Assembly: GCA_040758635.1 (NCBI GenBank) | Contig: JBFLVI010000048.1 | Coordinates: 1 to 14,600 of the forward strand | Source: Yes71-27 sp040758635 | GTDB taxonomy: Bacteria > Bacillota > Desulfotomaculia > Desulfotomaculales > Ammonificaceae | Direction: 5' to 3' | DNA: 14,600 nt | Shown here: one piece after another, positions 7,199-13,705 of the stretch | How the letters are laid out: the number at the start of each line of letters is the position of its first letter | Position numbering within the stretch: the stretch's first letter is position 1 | Made by a program: the position numbers and the translations under genes | Notes under the pieces: generated by a model | Databases searched by the model: none | The model's input: the letters and a program-made list of their open reading frames with translations, nothing else | Told to the model about the DNA's origin: nothing

Positions 7199-7543
7199 CC
7201 GCGAACCTCCTTTGAAAAATGTGCGTTGTTCTTCCGTGGGGCGCGGCGATGAGCTTCACATTACTGCGTCAGGCTCGCCCGCCTTTGAGAGGTGGGATGT
7301 GGGAGGTTAGAGGTGAGATTTCTGGCGGAGAAATTCGCTGTGCGAATTTCTTCATAAAAGTCTCACTTCACACCTCTCACTTCTCACTTCTCATTTGTCC
7401 GGCTGCGCCTTCCTTGTACTGCTCGCTCCTCGCCGCGTTCCGCTTATGTTACTCTTCTGCATCTAAGTAACCAGCTTACAGGTCTATTCGCCCCATTTTC
7501 ATCCTCCGTGGCGCCGCTTGATAGCGGCATGAGGGACTCCCTT
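7199..7543. other. 345-bp gap between the DUF485 gene and actP
   Basis: Contains hairpin repeat copy B (7287-7392). On the minus strand it also holds a short hairpin (GCCGC/GCGGC) just after the DUF485 stop and a GGAGG-preceded mini reading frame of six codons near 7479-7496. The actP-proximal 85 bases hold the actP ribosome binding site and no obvious promoter. No real gene was found. Confidence 0.7.
7287..7392. repeat. GA-rich hairpin repeat, copy B
   Basis: Same architecture as copy A. A purine-rich left arm (7287-7321, GAGAGGTGGGATGTGGG and onward) and a pyrimidine-rich right arm (7356-7392) form a long imperfect stem with only scattered mismatches and possible G-U pairs. The central perfect hairpin is GAAATTCGC (7330-7338), loop TGT, GCGAATTTC (7342-7350). 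The TGCAAAACT ends of copy A are absent here, so the conserved unit is the arms plus the central AATTCGC hairpin. Confidence 0.8.
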
Positions 7544-7852
7544 CTATTTCTTGCCCAGGATTCTGGCGAGTGACGCCACTTTTTTATCGTAGATCGTGTT
7601 CGCCCACCCGACGTAGACCAGCGTCAGCACAAAGGAAACCACGATTACCGTCACCGCCAGCGGTATCCCGAGCGTCGTAGCTTCCCCGATTTTCCTGGCC
7701 AGGGTTTCCCTGGAGAGACCGATCATTAGAATGAAGCCGTAATAAGTAAGAAAGACCAGTGCCGTCAGAATAGCGGCAACGACCCACCTCGAGGTGATCA
7801 GTTCCTTGAACTCCCGGGACTCTTCAAGATGCTGCTCCCCAAGTTCCACCAT
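7544..7852 (-). CDS. DUF485 membrane protein (YjcH-like, ActP partner)
   Basis: A 102-residue protein with an acidic cytosolic N terminus, a first membrane helix around residues 23-47 (starting WVVAAILTALVFLTYYGF), a second around 60-85 (LGIPLAVTVIVVSFVLTLVYVGW) and a basic tail. Size, two-helix layout and the YVGWANTIYD ending of helix 2 fit DUF485, typified by E. coli YjcH (104 residues), encoded between acs and actP. The family is thought to accompany the acetate symporter, but its function is unproven. The start is ATG at 7852 with GGGAGG eight bases upstream. The gene order acs, DUF485, actP matches E. coli, but the spacing to actP is expanded by a repeat. Confidence 0.92.
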   Translation of the reverse strand: MVELGEQHLEESREFKELITSRWVVAAILTALVFLTYYGFILMIGLSRETLARKIGEATTLGIPLAVTVIVVSFVLTLVYVGWANTIYDKKVASLARILGKK

Positions 7853-8020
7853 AGGGCTTCCCTCCCTTCTAATTCACTTGAAAGTAAGACTATTTTGCAT
7901 GGACCCGAGTTAACCGGCGTGTTTACAAGGCGGAAGACCAGTAAACGGTATCACCGGCCCGGTTCAAAGCAAGAGGGCGTGCGCGCACGGACGCCTCCGG
8001 GCCTCGGGACTTGGCCGGTT

Positions 8021-10006
8021 TCAGGCTTCCCGTGACTCGTACTTCTGTTTCAACTCTGTGATTACAGCAGGGTCCGCCAGCGTGGTGGTGTCCCCGAGCA
8101 CGCGTCCTTCCGCGATGTCCCGCAGCAGCCGCCGCATGATCTTGCCGCTCCGGGTCTTCGGCAGCTCCGCCGTTAAAAAGACGTCGTCCGGCCGCGCGAT
8201 CGCCCCGATCTTCTTGGCCACGTGCGCTTTGAGCTCGCTCTCGATCTCCTTGAAGCTCCTCTTAGCGGACTTGAGTTCCTGGAAGGCGCGGGCTTTCAGA
8301 GTTACAAAGGCCGACACCGCCTGGCCCTTGATTTCGTGGTCCTTGCCGATCACCGCTGCTTCGGCCACCATCGGGTGGGCGACCAGGGCGCTCTCCAGTT
8401 CCATGGTGCTGAGGCGGTGTCCGGCGACGTTGATCACGTCGTCCACCCGGCCCAGCATCCAGTAGTAGTTGTGGTAGTCGCGCTTGGCGCCGTCACCGGC
8501 GAAGTAGTACTGCTTGCCGGGAAACCGCGACCAGTAAGTGTCAATGTACCGCTGGTCGTCTCCGTAGATGGTCCGCAGCATCGCCGGCCAGGGCTCCTTG
8601 ATCACAAGCAGGCCCCCCTGGCCGAGGAGCACCGAGTTGCCGTCCGTGTCAACCACGTCGGCCTCAATGCCCGGGAGCGGAACGGTCGCCGAGCCGGGTT
8701 TCAGGGGGGTGATGCCCGGCAGCGGGCTGATCATGATCATCCCCGTCTCCGTCTGCCACCAGGTGTCAACAATGGGGCAACGGCCGCCGCCGATGTTTTC
8801 GTAGTACCAGATCCAGGCCTCGGGGTTGATCGGTTCGCCCACCGTCCCGAGAAGCCTGAGGCTCGAAAGATTATGGTCGGCCGGCCACTTGCGCCCCCAT
8901 TTCATAAAGGCCCGGATGGCCGTGGGTGCGGTGTAGAAGATGGTGACACCGTATTTCTCCACGATCTCCCAGAACCGGTCCTGCTGGGGCCAATCGGGTG
9001 CCCCCTCGTAGATCAGGGTGGTGGCCCCGTTGGCAAGCGGACCGTAAAGCACGTAACTGTGGCCGGTGATCCAGCCGATATCGGCCGTACACCAGTAAAC
9101 GTCGCTGTCCTTGATGTCGAAAACCATATGGTGCGTTGTTGTCACGCCTACCATATATCCGCCCGTTGTATGTACAACGCCCTTCGGCTTCCCCGTAGTA
9201 CCGCTGGTGTAAAGGATAAAGAGCATGTGCTCGCTGTCCAGTTCCTCCGCCGGACAACCGGTCGGCGCTTTGGCCATGGCCTCGTGGTACCAGAGGTCCC
9301 GTTCGGGGTTCATTTCGACCTCCCGGCCCAACCGCTGGACCACGATCACCTTTTCGATGCTGGGCGTTTCCTGGAGCGCCTCATCGGCATGCTTTTTCAG
9401 CGGTACGTGTCTGCCCCGCCGCCACCCGCCGTCGGCGGTGACAAGCACCTTCGCCTTCGCGTCGTTAATCCGGTCCCGCAGCGCCTCGGCGCTGAAGCCG
9501 CCGAAAACTACGCTGTGCGGCGCCCCGATCCGCGCGCAGGCGAGCATGGCGATGGGCAGCTCCGGGATCATCGGAAGGTAAATTGCCACCCGGTCGCCTT
9601 TTTCTACCCCCAGCCCTTTTAAGACGTTGGCAAACTTTGTCACTTCCCGGTAAAGGTCCCAGTAAGTCAGGACCCGGCTGTCGCCCGGTTCGCCTTCAAA
9701 AATGATTGCCGCCTTGTTCCGGCGCCAGGTTTTCAGGTGCCGGTCCACGCAGTTGTAACAGGCGTTCAGTGTCCCGTTGACGAACCACTTGGCAAAGGGG
9801 AATTCCCAGTCCAGCACCCTGTCCCACTTCCGGAACCAGTCTAGACGCTCCGCCTGCATCGCCCAGTACAGCCTGGGATTGGCCCGCGCTTCCGCGTAAA
9901 TCTCCTTGGTTTTGACGTTGGCCTGCTTGGCGAAATCCTCGGGCGGGTAAAAAATCCTTTCCTCCTCCAGCAAGGTGTCAATGGTAGGTTGTTTAGCCAC
10001 GCTCAT
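8021..10006 (-). CDS. acs: Acetyl-CoA synthetase (AMP-forming)
   Basis: Cytosolic ligase making acetyl-CoA from acetate, ATP and CoA through acetyl-AMP. The 661 residues match the family length (about 650). Visible motifs are the phosphate loop YTSGTTGKPKG (266-276), VYWCTADIGWITG (303-315), DTWWQTETG (414-422), the hinge GRVDDVINVAGHRLS (519-533) and PKTRSGK with the catalytic, acetylatable Lys622. Trp417 corresponds to Trp414 of the Salmonella enzyme, which limits the pocket to acetate. ATG at 10006 follows AAGGAGGGGAGG. It heads the acetate locus; a perfect TATAAT and a dyad lie upstream. It lets the cell scavenge low acetate together with ActP. Reversible lysine acetylation is known for the family, but no acetyltransferase or deacetylase gene is in this window. 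Confidence 0.97.
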   Translation of the reverse strand: MSVAKQPTIDTLLEEERIFYPPEDFAKQANVKTKEIYAEARANPRLYWAMQAERLDWFRKWDRVLDWEFPFAKWFVNGTLNACYNCVDRHLKTWRRNKAAIIFEGEPGDSRVLTYWDLYREVTKFANVLKGLGVEKGDRVAIYLPMIPELPIAMLACARIGAPHSVVFGGFSAEALRDRINDAKAKVLVTADGGWRRGRHVPLKKHADEALQETPSIEKVIVVQRLGREVEMNPERDLWYHEAMAKAPTGCPAEELDSEHMLFILYTSGTTGKPKGVVHTTGGYMVGVTTTHHMVFDIKDSDVYWCTADIGWITGHSYVLYGPLANGATTLIYEGAPDWPQQDRFWEIVEKYGVTIFYTAPTAIRAFMKWGRKWPADHNLSSLRLLGTVGEPINPEAWIWYYENIGGGRCPIVDTWWQTETGMIMISPLPGITPLKPGSATVPLPGIEADVVDTDGNSVLLGQGGLLVIKEPWPAMLRTIYGDDQRYIDTYWSRFPGKQYYFAGDGAKRDYHNYYWMLGRVDDVINVAGHRLSTMELESALVAHPMVAEAAVIGKDHEIKGQAVSAFVTLKARAFQELKSAKRSFKEIESELKAHVAKKIGAIARPDDVFLTAELPKTRSGKIMRRLLRDIAEGRVLGDTTTLADPAVITELKQKYESREA

Positions 10007-10020
10007 CCTCCCCTCCTTAG

Positions 10021-10035
10021 AATATGTATCATATT
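10021..10035. promoter_or_regulatory. Dyad operator candidate upstream of acs
   Basis: AATATG-TAT-CATATT is a perfect 6-bp inverted repeat around 3 bp. It lies between the acs -10 hexamer and the acs ribosome binding site, where a bound repressor would block transcription. It shares the AGAWTAT half-site look of the iclR dyad but with different spacing, so a common regulator is only a possibility. Confidence 0.4.
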
Positions 10036-10053
10036 ATGGAACCGCGTGGCGCT

Positions 10054-10082
10054 ATTATAAAACACTGGGGAGTACTTTAGAA
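10054..10082 (-). promoter_or_regulatory. Putative acs promoter
   Basis: A perfect TATAAT (minus strand, 10059-10054) lies about 50 bases before the acs start. The best -35 at 17-bp spacing is TTCTAA, a poor match, so activation or an upstream element may be needed. The position just after the terminator of the preceding gene supports a separate transcription unit starting here. Confidence 0.5.
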
Positions 10083-10164
10083 GCAAACCAACACCAAATG
10101 CAGGGGAAAAGACACGAAAGGTTAAAAACGTTCCTCTATTGGAAGGCGGTACAGGTGTTTCATT

Positions 10165-10195
10165 GTATAAAACAAGAGGGCCGCTTCCGGCCCTC
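10165..10195 (-). terminator. Rho-independent terminator after the acyl-CoA synthetase gene
   Basis: On the minus strand GAGGGCCG, loop GAAG and CGGCCCTC form an 8-bp GC-rich stem (10176-10195) followed by TTGTTTTAT. It separates the iclR-synthetase unit from the acs unit. A smaller hairpin (CGGGT/ACCCG, 10205-10220) lies between it and the stop codon. Confidence 0.85.
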
Positions 10196-10223
10196 GTCCA
10201 TAATCGGGTAACATAACCCGGAA

Positions 10224-11897
10224 CTATTCCGCCACTTCGGTTTCGGGCAATCCTACCTCCCAGGCCTTCAGCACCCGGCGCAACAGTTTTCCGGTCCGGG
10301 TGCGGGGGAGGCTCGTACGGACCTCAAACTCCTGGGGCACCATGTGCTCCGCAAGGCTGTTCTTCACGAAACGCTGCAGCTCTGCCCGCAGCTTCGGCGA
10401 CCACTGGTGGCCCGGCCGGAGTACCAGAAAAGCCTTGACCGTTTCCCCCAGCAAAAGGTTGGGCTTGCCGATCACCCCGGCCTCAAGCACCGCCGGGTGC
10501 TCCATCAGCTTGCTTTCCACCTCGAAGGGCCCGACGCGGCGCTCCCCTACCTTGATGATGTCGTCTATCCTTCCCTGGTACCAGTAATAGCCGTCGCGGT
10601 CCCGGTAAACCAGGTCCCCGCTCAGGTACCAGGGAGGCAACCGGAAATACTCGGCATACTTCTCCGGGTCGCGCCAGATGCCCCGCATCATCGCCGGCCA
10701 GGGAACCCGGATGGCCAGTTGTCCCATCTGCAGTGGACCTACCTCCCGGCCGCCCGCGTCGATCACCGCCACCTGGATTCCGGGCACGGGTTTCCCCATC
10801 GAACCGGGCTTCACCGGAAGACACCGGAAGTTGGCGATAATATGCGCTCCGGTTTCGGTCATAAACCAGGTATCATAGACATCCAGGCCGAAAACCGCCC
10901 GCGCCCAGCGGATGATCGCCGGGTTCAGGGGTTCACCCACACTGACAATGTGCCGGAGGTGATGGGCGAAATTTCCAACCACCGCGTTCCCGGAAACCAG
11001 CAACAGGCGGAGGGCGGTCGGGGTGGTGTACCAGACCGTCACTTTGAAACGCTCGATAAACTGGAACCACCGCTGGGAGCTGAAAGAGCCGCCGCAAACC
11101 ACCGTGGTGATCCCGTTCAACCAGGGGGCGAGGATTCCGTAGCCGACTCCGGTCACCCACCCTAAATCGGCGGTGCACCAGTAAACGTCGTCCGGCTTGA
11201 GGTCCAGAACCCACAGCCCCGTCCAATAGTACTGCACAAGGCCGCCGTGGGAAAGAACGACACCCTTCGGTTTCCCCGTCGAGCCCGAGGTGTACAGGAG
11301 GGCGAAGGGAGCGTCGCGGTCAAGCAGCGCCGCCTCGAAGTCGCCCGTTGCCTGATCGAGAGCCCGGTACCAGCTTTTCTCCTCGCTCCCCACCCCGGTT
11401 TCGGCCCTGCCGACCAAAAGGATCAACTTCAACCGCGGCAGCCGCAAACGGTCGACCCGTTGTTCCAAAGCGGGGGTGGTTACGAGTGCAACCGCATCCG
11501 AATCCTCAAGGATTTCCATCAACGCTTCGGTCATGTACCCTTCGAAAACCGGCACGGCTACGGCGCCGCTCTTGACGATACCCAGGAAGCTCACGTAAAA
11601 CTCCGGCGACGCCGGACCGAAAAGCACCACGTGGTCTCCCGGCCGGACACCGTGGCGTCTCAGGACCAGCGCAAACCGGTCGGAAAGCTCCTTCAATTCA
11701 CCGAAGGTATACTGCCGCTCCTGCATACCCTCCCAAAACCGCAGCGCCACCTTATCCTTTAATCCCCTGCTGCACTGCGCGTCAACAGCCGCCTGGGCGA
11801 TGTTCAGCCGCAGTCCGAAGCCCAGCTCCTGTTCCGCCTGCTCCCAGTTAAAATCCTGGTATACGGCTTCATAATCGGTAAGATTTGGCTCGCGCAT
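10224..11897 (-). CDS. AMP-forming short-chain acyl-CoA synthetase (AcsA-like)
   Basis: A 557-residue adenylate-forming ligase, shorter than acs and closer in layout to Bacillus AcsA-type enzymes. Motifs are YTSGSTGKPKG (202-212), VYWCTADLGWVTG (238-250), DTWFMTETG (342-350), GRIDDIIKV (442-450), RVGPFEVES (454-462) and PRTRTGK with catalytic Lys537. In DTWFMTETG the second aromatic, the acetate-limiting Trp in acetyl-CoA synthetases, is Phe345, so a carboxylic acid larger than acetate may fit. The start is the ATG at 11897. Its A is also the last base of the iclR stop codon (TGATG), with GGCGGGCGG upstream, so translation is coupled to the regulator; an in-frame TTG directly before it is less likely. 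A terminator follows. The substrate is not certain; acetate or propionate-sized acids are the first candidates. Confidence 0.9.
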   Translation of the reverse strand: MREPNLTDYEAVYQDFNWEQAEQELGFGLRLNIAQAAVDAQCSRGLKDKVALRFWEGMQERQYTFGELKELSDRFALVLRRHGVRPGDHVVLFGPASPEFYVSFLGIVKSGAVAVPVFEGYMTEALMEILEDSDAVALVTTPALEQRVDRLRLPRLKLILLVGRAETGVGSEEKSWYRALDQATGDFEAALLDRDAPFALLYTSGSTGKPKGVVLSHGGLVQYYWTGLWVLDLKPDDVYWCTADLGWVTGVGYGILAPWLNGITTVVCGGSFSSQRWFQFIERFKVTVWYTTPTALRLLLVSGNAVVGNFAHHLRHIVSVGEPLNPAIIRWARAVFGLDVYDTWFMTETGAHIIANFRCLPVKPGSMGKPVPGIQVAVIDAGGREVGPLQMGQLAIRVPWPAMMRGIWRDPEKYAEYFRLPPWYLSGDLVYRDRDGYYWYQGRIDDIIKVGERRVGPFEVESKLMEHPAVLEAGVIGKPNLLLGETVKAFLVLRPGHQWSPKLRAELQRFVKNSLAEHMVPQEFEVRTSLPRTRTGKLLRRVLKAWEVGLPETEVAE

Positions 11898-12733
11898 CAA
11901 TACCGCCCGCCTTTAAGAAATTCAGGCCTCGGCTCTTCCCGAAGCCGCCCGCCTCCGCTTCCCGCCCGGTAACCCAGATGCAGGGAAACGGAATGGCACG
12001 ACTCCTGCAAAACAATGATCAGCCGGTTGATTCGCTCAAGGGTCAGCCGGCTGGCCGGCCCCACTATTCCCACGGCCGCAACCACCCGGCCGTGAACGTC
12101 CATGATCGGCGCCGCCAGGCCGCGCAGGCTGTCCGCCAGTTCTTCGGCGCTTACCGCATATCCCTGGGCCCGGACGCGCTCAATATGTAGCAGCAATTGT
12201 TCAGGATTAACGATGGTGTTGATGGTGAACTGCCGCAGCGTTTGCGTTTGGAAATACTCGCGCAGGCGGTCCTCCGGGAGATAGGCCAGCAACACCTTCC
12301 CCTCCGCCGCACAATGTGCCGGTGCCTTCAGGCCCAGGTTCACGGTGATGGTTTCCTGCGACTGGCATCGTTCCAGGTACAGGACCTCGCTACCCTCCAG
12401 CACCCCCAACTGCGTCGTCTCCCCGGTGATCTCCGCCAGCTCTTTGAGGTAGGGCAAGACCTCCCGCCGGAAATCAAGCTGGTGGAGGAAGCTCAAGCCC
12501 AGCGAGATGAACCGCATCCCCAACCGGTATCGTTCCGTCGCCTCGTCCTGTTCTACGAAACCGTATTTCATCAGCGTGTTGAGCAACCGGTGCACCGTAC
12601 TCTTGTGCAGGCCGAGTTCCTTGCCCAACCTGGTTACGCCTGTTCCCTCGGGATTGGCGCCCAGCGCCTCCAGAATGGAAAGCGCGCGCTCCACCGAGTG
12701 GACTGCGTAAAACCTGTCCTCTTTCTTAGTCAC
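11897..12733 (-). CDS. IclR-family transcriptional regulator
   Basis: A 278-residue DNA-binding regulator. The N-terminal winged helix-turn-helix (residues about 8-75) includes SVERALSILEAL, LGKELGLHKSTVHRLLNTL and GFVEQDEATERYRLG. The C-terminal effector domain carries the family signatures APAHCAAEGKVLLAYLP and GLAAPIMDVHGRVVAAVG. Effectors of this family are typically small organic acids or aromatic acids. GTG at 12733 is preferred to the GTG at 12742 because AGGAG lies eight bases upstream of the former and only abuts the latter. Its stop overlaps the start of the acyl-CoA synthetase gene, so that gene is the probable target. A dyad over its own promoter suggests autoregulation. The last 25 residues (GSGGGRLREEPRPEFLKGGRY) are a polar tail beyond the usual domain. 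Confidence 0.93.
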   Translation of the reverse strand: MTKKEDRFYAVHSVERALSILEALGANPEGTGVTRLGKELGLHKSTVHRLLNTLMKYGFVEQDEATERYRLGMRFISLGLSFLHQLDFRREVLPYLKELAEITGETTQLGVLEGSEVLYLERCQSQETITVNLGLKAPAHCAAEGKVLLAYLPEDRLREYFQTQTLRQFTINTIVNPEQLLLHIERVRAQGYAVSAEELADSLRGLAAPIMDVHGRVVAAVGIVGPASRLTLERINRLIIVLQESCHSVSLHLGYRAGSGGGRLREEPRPEFLKGGRY

Positions 12734-12769
12734 CCGGGCCACTCCTGCTTTTTGAGAAGTGCGTCAGTG

Positions 12770-12786
12770 AGATTATACCATAATCT
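12770..12786. promoter_or_regulatory. Operator candidate overlapping the iclR promoter
   Basis: AGATTAT-ACC-ATAATCT is a perfect 7-bp inverted repeat around a 3-bp centre, covering the -10 element. A second palindrome, CTGCATGCAG, is at 12785-12794. IclR-family proteins bind short dyads of about this length, and a site placed here would repress its own operon. Confidence 0.6.
12772..12780 (-). promoter_or_regulatory. Extended -10 promoter for iclR and the acyl-CoA synthetase
   Basis: The minus strand reads TGGTATAAT, a perfect -10 (12777-12772) with the TG extension. A recognisable -35 is missing at 17-18 bp, which an extended -10 can tolerate. It is about 40 bases before the GTG start and lies wholly inside the dyad at 12770-12786. 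Confidence 0.65.
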
Positions 12787-12956
12787 GCATGCAGCCGGGG
12801 AACTTGCAGAAGATGAAGCACCTGCTCGCACTGCGAAACGGAGCCCCGCAAAAAACGCGGCGCGGGAAAATGGAAGCGGCGCGGGCAGCTTTCCGCACGC
12901 CCGGGAAAAAGAGCGGCGGAGCCCATGAACAGACCAAAAAACAAGGCGCGCATGCT

Positions 12957-12987
12957 AAAAGCGGGCAGTCCCCGCGAGACTGCCCGC
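12957..12987 (-). terminator. Rho-independent terminator after the lipoprotein gene
   Basis: GCGGGCAGTC (12961-12970) and GACTGCCCGC (12978-12987) form a 10-bp stem with a 7-nt loop. The minus-strand transcript continues with TTTTAGC, and a second T-run (TTTTTT) follows about 20 bases on. It lies 15 bases after the lipoprotein stop codon. Confidence 0.85.
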
Positions 12988-13002
12988 CCGTAAGCGCCCC
13001 TG

Positions 13003-13494
13003 TTACTCGAAAACCACCACGCTCACACGCTGGTCGCCCGGAGTGAGGCCGAGGGTCACCGCGTAGGTTTTCTCACCCAGCTTCTTCTCAAAGCAGAAGG
13101 TCTCGATGCCGTTACGGGGTGTCTCGGCGATAAACTTGTAGTCCTCGGCCTCCAGCTTCTGCTTCACGGCTGACAGGTCGTTGGCCTTGGCCTGCCGCTT
13201 CAGGGCGTAAGTGAAGTGGCTGCCGTTGCCGCCTGGGCCCATCGGCATTTCAAAAAACGCCGACAGCTTCGCCCCGCCGAAAACTGCCGCGAGCACCGGC
13301 TGGACGTCCTTGTGAACCGCCACCGAGAAATCCCCCGTCGGGGCAACCTCTTCCACCTTTTCGAAATCAAGCGTTACCGGCTGAATCGGCCGCGCCATCC
13401 CTGTTCCTGCCGGCGCCTGCGATTCCGTCTTTTTACCGCAACCCGCGGTGGCTACCAGCAACACACCGAGCACAAGCACCACTAAGAAACGCAT
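13003..13494 (-). CDS. Predicted lipoprotein of unknown function
   Basis: A 163-residue protein starting MRFLVVLVLGVLLVATAGC. It has one Arg, a hydrophobic core and a lipobox-like TAGC with Cys19, so it is probably exported and lipid-anchored. A short Lys/Ser/Pro-rich linker precedes a soluble domain of alternating strands and Lys-rich helix (LSAVKQKLEAEDYKF) ending in VTLGLTPGDQRVSVVVFE. I do not recognise the family. ATG at 13494 is chosen because AGAGGG is correctly spaced from it; longer versions (ATG 13497, TTG 13557) would put extra residues before the signal peptide. It is a single-gene unit with its own terminator, divergent from rph. Confidence 0.75.
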   Translation of the reverse strand: MRFLVVLVLGVLLVATAGCGKKTESQAPAGTGMARPIQPVTLDFEKVEEVAPTGDFSVAVHKDVQPVLAAVFGGAKLSAFFEMPMGPGGNGSHFTYALKRQAKANDLSAVKQKLEAEDYKFIAETPRNGIETFCFEKKLGEKTYAVTLGLTPGDQRVSVVVFE

Positions 13495-13640
13495 CATCTT
13501 CCCTCTTTTCCGTAATTCTCGAACCGAGACAATTGACACATAGACCCTCTTTTTCAAATTCTCTTTCCTTTCCGGTATTCCTTGTTTCGGCGGCTAAAAA
13601 ATTTTGCCCGGAGCGAAAGACAAAATCTACCTGAGGCTGC

Positions 13641-13669
13641 TTGTCTTTTTCAGGGCAGAATGATAGGAT
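13641..13669 (+). promoter_or_regulatory. Promoter for rph
   Basis: TTGTCT (13641-13646), 17 bp, then TAGGAT (13664-13669) preceded by a TG one base upstream (extended -10). It is about 36 bases before the rph start. TTGTCTTT (13641-13648) also pairs with AAAGACAA (13616-13623), a small dyad overlapping the -35. Confidence 0.6.
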
Positions 13670-13705
13670 GAGCTTAGGCTTTTAAAGACTCGGGGTGGTT
13701 AATCT

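Noticed and set aside
7921..7946. GTTTAC ... GTAAAC inverted repeat upstream of the DUF485 gene
   Set aside because: Only 6-bp arms with a 14-bp spacer and no promoter elements placed sensibly around it.
7960..8020. Terminator between acs and the DUF485 gene
   Set aside because: Self-complementary GC-rich sequence (GTGCGCGCAC, GAGGCGT/ACGCCCTC) is present but lacks a T-run, and the gene pair is normally co-transcribed.
8222..9622. 466-codon plus-strand open frame opposite acs
   Set aside because: Antisense shadow; every conserved motif of acetyl-CoA synthetase is on the other strand.
12726..12953. 75-codon minus-strand frame with a signal-peptide-like start
   Set aside because: It begins in the T-tract of the lipoprotein terminator, lacks a ribosome binding site, and runs across the iclR promoter and start in another frame.
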